Shown: piece by piece, positions 56,702 through 64,000 of the stretch
How the letters are laid out: every line of letters begins with the position of its first letter
Numbering within the stretch: the stretch's first letter is position 1
NCBI GenBank assembly: GCA_002682825.1
Contig: NOKP01000026.1
Span: 186,001-250,000 of the forward strand
Reading direction: 5' to 3'
Length of the DNA stretch: 64,000 nucleotides
Source: Neonectria sp. B-13
Taxonomy: Eukaryota > Ascomycota > Sordariomycetes > Hypocreales > Nectriaceae
The notes under the pieces: generated by a model
Databases searched by the model: none
Seen by the model: the letters and a program-made list of their open reading frames with translations, nothing else
What the model was told of the DNA's origin: nothing
Translations under genes and position numbers: made by a program

Positions 56702-59085
56702 TCAGCATAGACCATAATCCAATACACCGTACTCTGTGCACATCATCTCAATAATGTTCCGTGATAATGCAATGTCAGCACTTTCCTCCTCCCAATACTT
56801 CAGATGGTCGATACATGATCGAAGATAGTAGTCTGCTTCCATTTCCACATTCATGATCTTTGTCAAGCCGGTCTTCCTTGCGGCAAGTAGAATCAAGGTC
56901 GAGAGCACAGCTTCCCGGCATCGAAACCACGAGCCATGGTGGCGGTGGGACAGACCGACCGCAAAGATTGGATCTATGCAAGTGTGAACACATTTCTCTG
57001 CGTATGTCTGGACCACGTCTCGCAGTAAAACATCATGGACTTGCGGATGAACAAATCGATACAGGAAGGGGCGATACAGCAGCCGCTTTAGCTTCACATA
57101 TCGACCCCATGTTGCTATGTGTAGCTCACTATATTTGTCGGGGAGTAGGTTGGAGTCCCAGAACCTAATTGGTAACGGAAGTGAGTCCCTCCTGCTCAAG
57201 TCAGCGTATTTTTCATGACTGATCGACATTCAGTTGCTGGATGCTCACCACCCGTCAAGCTGTCTCTCAAATTCCTCAGCGGCGTTGAGCATATCAAGAA
57301 CATTCGCCCGAAGCCACGAGGAGTTTTCAGCCGTATAGAAGTATTGAATTATCCGATCGGAAAGCCGCAGCAAGGATATTTCGGTGAGATAATAGAACCA
57401 AGACTGCTCGTGGAGCAGTGTTTGGTCCACAGGGTCGGATGATGTGGTAGAGGTTGACTGCGGGGAGACGGCCATGAGAGTGCCGTTACTAAACGCAGCA
57501 AAGCCACTAGGAAGAGGAGTATTTAGCATATCCGCCGGAGGTGATGGAAACATGTGCGGGTAGTTGATTGCAGAGAGGCCGGACGGTGGTAGTGGAAGCT
57601 CGACAATTAGTTCACTGCAGATTCGGAGGTTAGTTACACGAGTCTGATAATAAATACTTGGGCCTTTTGAAGGCATTGCCGTACTTTTCAGACTTGAGGC
57701 AACTCCAGTAGAGTCGCTGCTCAAGACTTCTGAGAGCGGGCTTTTGTGTGTCGTTCCACTGGTTTCCCTCTGAACTAAACCTGCCGTGGCTTTTCAGATA
57801 GACGATGTAGACTGTCGATGCTCCGACGAAGGACTGCCAGGCTGAAACTGGACGCATCGTGTACATCAAGTAAATGCCAGATAAGAAATGGCACTGACAA
57901 GCTGCGATGCTTCGATCCAAAAGGCCAAACCTTCGACGCGCAGAGTGAAAGTAAGTCTCTGCACGTGTTCTAGCTTCAAGATCGTGAGATGACGAGCCAA
58001 TAGGCGTCCCTTTCAGTGTCATAGTTGAGTCGAATGGAGTTGCGATAGCGCCAAGGGCGGCTGCCAGAAGCTAAGGTGAGCAAGTTATTAGTCAAAGTGA
58101 AGACTGCCAGAGATATATATATATCGGCTTATTGACGAAAGTCAAATCGCCCTAAATCTTCACAAAAGAAAGAGCCCTTGGGCATAGAGCGTTGACGGAA
58201 TTCCCACATACCACAAGACAAGACCTCGTATCCCACATGGGACCTGTTTCTGCAACTATCCTCGCATCTCCCAGCAGAGTTTTGCTGTCTAGTACGGGAT
58301 TCTTAATGTGGACATGCCTAAGGAATTGATGAACAAGAACTAAAATGTCATCAAAGTCGTTGAGCGACGGCAGTCTTGCCGTGCCGTGCACGTTCGTGAG
58401 CACGTCATTATACCCAGGTTCTTGATCAGCGATGAACAAAGCCTGACGAGACCATTTCTTCGCAGAGCTGTCCGCGAAAATGGGCCACCGGAATACAGAG
58501 TCCAAAGCAGTGTATTCCGATGGCTCATCGCATGCGGTTGTAGGATTCCTTTGGTGTGGAATTAAGCCACGGTCAGTTGTCAAGGTTGCAACCGGGGGGT
58601 AACCAGAGATCCGCAACGGCGCCTCGTGGGGAGGCCGGCTATCAATCGAGCCTCTAGTCGCGATAGTGGGAACTCCTGGCTCCTCATTTCGAGGCGGTAA
58701 TCTGTCCAATATCTCGTCTAAAGCCCGGAGAACCAGTGGGGTAGCTGGATCAGCCCTTGTGCAAGGATTTCAAAGCATTAGCGGGTTGTGATATTCGTGA
58801 CAAAATGACTACTCACGAGACTCGATAGTTCTGCTCGGGGTAGATACATTCGCATCCCAGTCGCACGCAGCCAACGCATTGCGGCCGATCATTGGAGCAC
58901 TTCACCTTGCGGCTCTTGCACGTGTGACAGGCTGTTGGGGCACGTTTCCGGGCTTGGCGAGCCGAAGCATCATCGGAGCCATCGGCAGCGCGTTTGCGAG
59001 ATGACGTGGTTGGCAGCGAGATGTCCACGCTTTGGTCGAAGTCTTGGTCATCATCGGCCACGGCCAAGTGCGGGGTTTCTTCCAT
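56702..59085 (-). CDS. Zn2Cys6 transcription factor (likely cluster regulator)
   Basis: Five exons are inferred: 59085-58817, 58755-58212, 58070-57685, 57614-57249 and 57191-56702, all phase-consistent, giving 684 residues. The binuclear zinc cluster is CHTCKSRKVKC...CVGCVRLGCEC at about residues 53-80. A basic stretch (SSRKRAADG, RQARKRAPT) lies just ahead. The middle homology region has family hallmarks: SIAACQCHFLSGIYLMYTMRP, AWQSFVGASTVYIVYL, RLYWSCLKSE and a LPLPPSGL segment. The C-terminal domain carries RPFLYRF and AVLSTLILLAA. It sits between oxidoreductase genes 2 and 3, is divergent from gene 3 and is nearly tail-to-tail with gene 2. A role in controlling these neighbours is a reasonable but untested inference. 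Confidence 0.9.
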
Positions 59086-59630
59086 TGAATCAAATTCGAA
59101 CAAAAGCCAAGTAGACGGTGGGCGAGTCGTACAGCTAGTCGGCGAGACTCGGCGACGATCCGGACGAGACTCAGCCTGCGAAGACAGGACAGAATGTTTC
59201 GACAGCTAAGTCTGACGGCTGACCACCGAAGATGCCGTCAAAGAATCGAGCGACAACGTCAAGGATCACGGTGGAGAAGAACGATAGCAGGATGGACAAA
59301 TAACATCATCAGCCCTAGCAAAGTGGAGAGCTGACATGGGTCGGTGTTGCTGGAGCGGGGAACATCGACAATGACGCTAACACCAAGCCACGTCGGTTGC
59401 TTCGGCCGTTGAACCGAACATTGTTGATGTGGTGTATTTGCTTGAGATGCTGTGAAGCTGCATGCCTGTAGCATCGTCGGTATACTTCAAGGTGGAAATC
59501 AATCGTCTTCAGCTTTTCCCAACGACTCAACAACCACCTATATTACATATCCTCCACCTCGTTAGATTTGAGTTGAAAGCCTTCGACCGGTTATCAAGCA
59601 CTCTAGACATTTAGCAGGTTTCTTTCCACC
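59086..59630. promoter_or_regulatory. Divergent promoter between the regulator and oxidoreductase gene 3
   Basis: 545 bases with no gene. It contains CGGCGACGATCCG at 59150-59162 (CGG-N7-CCG), 65 nt upstream of the regulator's ATG, and several further CGG triplets nearby. Confidence 0.5.
59150..59162. promoter_or_regulatory. CGG-N7-CCG inverted half-sites
   Basis: CGGCGACGATCCG shares the CGGCGAxGAT core with the CGG-N8-CCG motif in the other divergent promoter of the oxidoreductase cluster. Possible autoregulatory site; inference only. Confidence 0.35.
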
Positions 59631-60830
59631 ATGTCCACTGGCACTCGTGTTCTTCGGGTTGGCTTGATCGGCTGCGGAGAGGTATCGCAAGTCGTACACA
59701 TCCCAACATTGGGGTTCCTGTCGGACCTTTTCCGAATCACCTACCTCTGCGACGTGTCAGAAAATGCCTTGGACTACGTCAAGGGCAAGGTCGTCGGTGG
59801 TGTTCCCAAGACTACGAGGGAGCCCAAGGAGCTTTGCACGTCAAATGAAGTTGATGTCGTTTTCGTCGTCAGCAGCACCGAATACCACGCAGATCATGCC
59901 GTTCTCGCCCTGCAAAGCAACAAACATGTCCTAATCGAAAAGCCGGCCGCGCTTAATTTGATTGATCTGCAGAGGATCAAAGAGGCAGAGAAACTGTCCC
60001 GGGGCAAAGTCATGGTTGGCTACATGCGGAGATACGCTGCCGCCTTCCAGACAGCCGTAAAGGAGATCGGGGGGCTAGAAAAGATCTTGTATGCTCGTGT
60101 GAGAGGTGAGTGCGAGCAGGACTAGTAATCAGAGGATTGCAGCAACCAAGCTAATTAACAGACATAATTGGACCGAATTCGGCTTTCGTGTCTCAGTCGG
60201 GCACTTTCCCAAAGAAATTTACAGATTTCCGACAAGAAGACTCTGATGACTTGAAAGCTCGAAATACAGAGAGTGTCGACACTGGTCTTACTGAATGCGG
60301 AGTCGATACTTCTGATTCGAATCGACTTTTCTGGCAGTATCTAGGGGGCCTTGGTTCGCATGATCTTTCTGCAATGCGAGAGCTCTTGGGCATGCCAGTG
60401 GGCGTTCATGGAGCGAGTGTAACAATGCCGTTCTGGAAGTATGCGAGCATACCCCGTTCTAGCATGATATACTCACTTACCGTTGCACAGTGTTCTCTTC
60501 AAATACCCGGGATTCAACGTCAGTTACGAATCAGGCATTGATAATATTCCCCGATTCGATGCACATATCGAAGTCTACGGTACCGACAAGACTATCCGAA
60601 TCCAGTACGACACTCCTTATGTCAAGGGCTTGCCCATTACTATACACATTGCAGAGAACGTCGACGGTGTTTACAAGGAGTCCACGTTGCGAACTACGTA
60701 CGAGGACGCCTATACCCAAGAGTTGAGGGAGCTGTATGATTTAGTCACGGTGGAGAAGCCTGTAAAGACTACCATAGAGGACTCGGAGAACGATCTAAAG
60801 ATTTTTGGCATGATCATGAAAGCCTTATAA
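59631..60830 (+). CDS. Gfo/Idh/MocA-family oxidoreductase (cluster gene 3)
   Basis: Three exons are inferred: 59631-60108, 60162-60438 and 60491-60830 (GTGAGT and GTATGC donors), giving 364 residues. It begins LRVGLIGCGEVSQVVHIPTL with the G-x-G dinucleotide motif. The EKP motif is LIEKPAALNLIDLQRI, followed by VMVGYMRRYAAAF. The substrate domain includes WQYLGGLGSHDLSAMRELLG, with the catalytic-region Gly-x-His-Asp, and a C-terminal strand region (DNIPRFDAHIEVYGTDKTIRIQYD). It differs clearly from cluster genes 1 and 2, so the three are not recent tandem duplicates. Presumed NAD(P)-dependent sugar or inositol-type dehydrogenase; substrate unknown. Its promoter is shared with the Zn2Cys6 gene. 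Confidence 0.9.
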
Positions 60831-61025
60831 ATATGCAGTTAGTGTCAAAAGGGAATTGAGGATGTTAGTGGAGGCTATGGTATGAGGCCCTTGATGGTCC
60901 GCGAGTTTTTTCTATTACTTGAGCAATCCCAGGCAATATATATTCAATGGCTTAAACGCTGATATTATTACTTCCGGTCCAATGTAAATAATTGACAGGC
61001 TGAGAGATGGCATAACCTCAATGTC

Positions 61026-64000
61026 CTAAATGTAATGGAGCTGCAAGTTCCTCTGCCATGCTTCCGGGGTTGTTGGATATGCGCCCATCAACATAAGAAG
61101 ACTGTCCGGCATGTTCTTATACTGGGTCCCGAGGCAAAGCTTCGAGTTATAGAAGTCCGTTGCCAGTTCCGTCCAGTGCCCCTCCCAACGACCTCCCGCC
61201 CAGGCCCAGGCAGTCGTCACGTAGGTCGTTCTCCATTCCTGTAAAACCGGATCAAATCTTAATATCACGTCAAATACCACCGGCTCGTAAAGGTCCCTCC
61301 AGGTGAAGGTGGCATCCTCCCTCTCCAGGCGGCTTGTCTCTTTGACTTCCTCGGTTGTTGGACAGCACGCCATGTCTGTAATAGAACCCCACGAGGACCA
61401 CACCGGCCGGGTGATCAAGTCGCTGAACCCTTTGAGCATCCACAATTCAGCCTCCTCTTGGTTCCCAAGCAGCTTGTATAAACTTCCCATCCCTAAAGTC
61501 AGGCCTAGGTTCCGTCGTTTGCATTGTTCCACCTCTGTTTCATTGATGAAGCCCCACCAGAAGCAATTCGTCGTTACTCGTTTCTCCTCCAAAGCCACTA
61601 ATCCTTGGCCTATAACCTCCCTTTCCTGAGAGGACTCGGCCCGTTGTAGGCGATTCAGAAACGCAGCAAAGATATCGTCTATATAGTAGTACTGCAAGGG
61701 TATGTGCGGGAGAAGCGTAATGACGTCTTCTAATCGTCCATGTCGCAATAGTTGTGGGATCACTTTCGCCACAAGATGCGGTCGTTGTTGAATATATCGC
61801 AGTGCCTTTTTTGCACCGTTTTTGTTGACAAAAGCGCTGAACCAGTTCACTCCCTGGCCGTTTGCGTTGCAGGCATTGGCCTCTTCAGCAAAAAAGGCGA
61901 TGGCATTGTGAGTGAGAACGTCGTCATAGCCCAGCACTCGTATCCGTCGCTCGCATGCCTCAGCCATGAACGAAAGGGACTCCTCGCATGCGTCCCATTT
62001 GCGTGAAGTCACTCCCAGGCCTATGAGCGCACCCGCCGTAGCGGGGTGCTCAGACCCTAAGACTTGGGTTCGTGCAGCTGTGAGCCATACATTCCATGCC
62101 ATTGAGTTGTTCAGATCCCTTGAGCCGGTGAGACTGATCGCATAATTTCCTATAATCTCGAGGATGCGAGGATGCTTGACTGGGAATTGCTTCAGAGCAT
62201 GACACAACGTCCACTCCAAGAATAGAGGCTTGGCTTCCCACAGATCATGGTGTGAGAGATACAAAAGCTCCCAGTCGTCCAATCCGGAAATTTTGTCGTC
62301 AAGATACCAGTTCAGGTAGATGTAGTGCAATTTGTCATACACCCAGCCTCTGAACCACAAAATCCATCCTTCCAACCATAACAGCGGGGTTTGGCTTGGG
62401 ATTTGGTCTGAGATGTCAGACTCCATCTCCAACATCGGGACGGAAATGAAGTCGGACGGCTGTTTGTTGCATGGATATAGTTCCTGGTGGATGTAAAAGA
62501 GCTGTGCTGCATGGCCTCCAATGTTGCAGTCCCAACAGTTGTGTTCGAGGATTAGGATGGCACATTTCCGCGCCATACTCTTCTGCTCTTCGAGAGTCAT
62601 TCGAAGTCGAGTCCAAAGGTGAATGAGCGGGTGCATAGAATACGTATTCGCAACGACGGGTGATGCTCTGAAAAAGGAAAAGGACAGTAGAACCTCGAAC
62701 GCTTCTCTAACTTCCATCTCTGGTATCGTTAGCAATTCCTCGGGATATTCGATGCATATGTGAACTTGCCTCTTTCATGTCCCCTACTATGGAGGAGGAA
62801 GAACTTCTCGGAAATAGAGGATGGCGACAGGAACCCGCACATCACTAGTATCCGGGCAGCTTCTGGCATTCTCTCAACCACGGCCGTAAAGGATATTTCC
62901 CATGTTGTGAGAACGGTATCCTTCTTTCCTAGGTCCCAAGGTGTTTCCGTGGCCCTATGGGCAAGAAGCTCCCGAGGATACCGCAGGTAGCGATTGAGGT
63001 AAGTATTGATAGGTCTTTCGTGTCTGTCCATAGCAATGTTTGCACCAGCCTGAGCTATTGCAAGCGGAAGATATGCCAAAGTGTCGACCAGTCTGTGAGC
63101 GCTGTTCCATTCTGCACTGTGTGTTAGTCTAGGTCATCTTCTAATGACGTGTCTAGAAGTTCTTGCCGTCGGTTCCCAACTCCAGAATGGTTTTGCTGCT
63201 ATGTTTCAACAGAGATATGGCTTCTGATTGATCCATCTCGTGGACTTCAATGGATCTCCAGTTGACTGCCAAGTCTGATCGTCGAGTTGTGATCAAAATG
63301 GTGCCCCACTGGGTCGACGGTAACAAAGTACGAAAGTCAACGCTCTCTAAATCGTCAACATTGTCAATGATCATCAGCCAGTTGTGATTGTCGTCGTAAG
63401 TCAGCCACTTGAAGAAAGTCTCCCTGAAAGTTTGATTGTTTGCCATCGAACGGCTGTTGTCTAGGACGTGCTTGATGAGCTTGTATCGAGGACTTTCGCT
63501 CAAATCGTGGATCTGGTAGTGTCGCTCCAGCTCCCGGAGACACGATTGCATGCTAGCATCAACCGTATCCTCGCGAGCCCCGTCGATCCAAAATATGGAT
63601 GCGTATTCGGATCGGGATCGATGTGCGTACTCGAGAGCAATTTGTGTCTTCCCAATGCCGCCAGCTCCGTATAGAACTACCAGGCTAAACCCCATGTTCT
63701 GCGAAGGCTCTCGGAGCATGTGGTCAAGATGAAGGAGCGTAGTTTCTCGACCTGTGAAATATGGGTTGCGAATGCTGCTAAAGGCCATGCCTATATCGAA
63801 TTCTTTCGATCGTTCCACTTGTGTTCTTACGGGATTCGCAAATGTGTCTGTGTGTAATTAGTCTGCTTGGTCACAAACGATCAAACTACTCAAAACTCTG
63901 AACCTACTTTTTTGGGAATCCCATACGTGCCAGTTGTGGTCCACTTTGGATCTCGCCTTGGCGGCGAGTATCTTCAGCCTCGACCCGACCTTCTGGAAGC
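61026..64000 (-). CDS. NB-ARC/TPR NLR-like protein, 5' end beyond the window
   Basis: Visible exons are >64000-63908, 63847-63167, 63111-62770 and 62719-61026, all in phase. The NB-ARC domain follows GRETTLLHLDHML: P-loop GAGGIGKTQIA, Walker B WLMIIDNVDD, sensor GTILITTRR, the GLPL-like LPLAIAQAG and an MHD-like SMHPLIHLW. The C-terminal half is helical with degenerate tetratricopeptide repeats (VLGSEHPATAGALIGLG is the typical kinesin-light-chain-type unit). The last two introns have GC donors (G|GCAAGA at 63166 and G|GCAAGT at 62769) with good branch points and acceptors; skipping them would end the protein early. The N-terminal effector domain is not in the window. Such proteins are candidate fungal non-self receptors; this is inference from architecture. 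Confidence 0.85.
62720..62769 (-). other. Candidate GC-AG intron (50 nt)
   Basis: Read on the minus strand: exon ...AAAGAG, donor GCAAGT, branch-like TTGCTAACG, acceptor TACCAG. Removal joins HSRGHER to EMEVREAFEVLL in frame. No GT donor nearby gives an open junction. Confidence 0.7.
63112..63166 (-). other. Candidate GC-AG intron (55 nt)
   Basis: Read on the minus strand: exon ...GACCGACG, donor GCAAGA, branch-like GACTAACAC, acceptor GTGCAG. Removal joins LELGTD to EWNSAHRLVDTLAYLPLAIA in frame, restoring the expected run into the GLPL-like motif. Retention gives a stop after KNF. Confidence 0.7.

Noticed and set aside
1..64000. Transposons, LTRs, CRISPR arrays, rRNA, origins or attachment sites
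   Set aside because: No transposase, reverse transcriptase, integrase, terminal repeat pair or regularly spaced repeat array was found. The genome type also makes CRISPR and prokaryotic elements unlikely.

Overview
The window is nuclear DNA of a filamentous ascomycete, most probably a Sordariomycete. The genes are split by short introns (about 45-70 nt) with GTRNGT donors, CTAAC/CTGAC-type branch points and YAG acceptors. The families are typically fungal: two Zn2Cys6 regulators, an iron oxidase/permease pair, a JEN-type carboxylate transporter, two NLR-like STAND proteins and a Sim4-type kinetochore subunit. Splice structures were worked out by hand. For every multi-exon model the exon phases agree and the summed lengths are divisible by three; the exception is the right-edge gene, whose 5' end is missing.

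Left part (1-15 kb): a secreted beta-helix protein (-), an unresolved short reading frame (+), a phytanoyl-CoA-hydroxylase-like dioxygenase (+), a METTL16-type RNA m6A methyltransferase (-), a membrane protein with a Tyr/Asn/Gln/Pro-rich tail (-), an unknown 297-residue protein (-), a DUF4139 protein with a polyglutamine-like insert (+), and a low-complexity repeat protein with a Cys-rich module (-).

Middle (15-44 kb): a 2158-residue hydrolase-NACHT-ankyrin-ZZ protein (-), about 3.4 kb without a gene, seryl-tRNA synthetase (+), about 4.3 kb without a gene, a Zn2Cys6 regulator with unusually long introns (+), a JEN1-like monocarboxylate permease (+), a small GFA/CENP-V-fold protein (+) and a TPR protein (+).

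Right part (44-64 kb): a divergent FET3/FTR1 high-affinity iron uptake pair whose shared promoter carries two perfect ATCWGATAA iron-repressor sites, an FTA2-like kinetochore protein, an unresolved minus-strand coding remnant and an uncharacterised 335-residue protein. Next come three separate Gfo/Idh/MocA-type NAD(P)-dependent oxidoreductases interleaved with a Zn2Cys6 regulator; these look like a small catabolic or modification cluster. The last gene is an NB-ARC/TPR NLR-like protein that runs off the right edge and appears to contain two GC-AG introns.

The items most worth a second look are the oxidoreductase/regulator cluster with a related CGG-N7/8-CCG motif in both of its divergent promoters, the two NLR-like proteins, and the pair of GC-AG introns. 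No transposon, CRISPR array, rRNA or convincing tRNA was seen.
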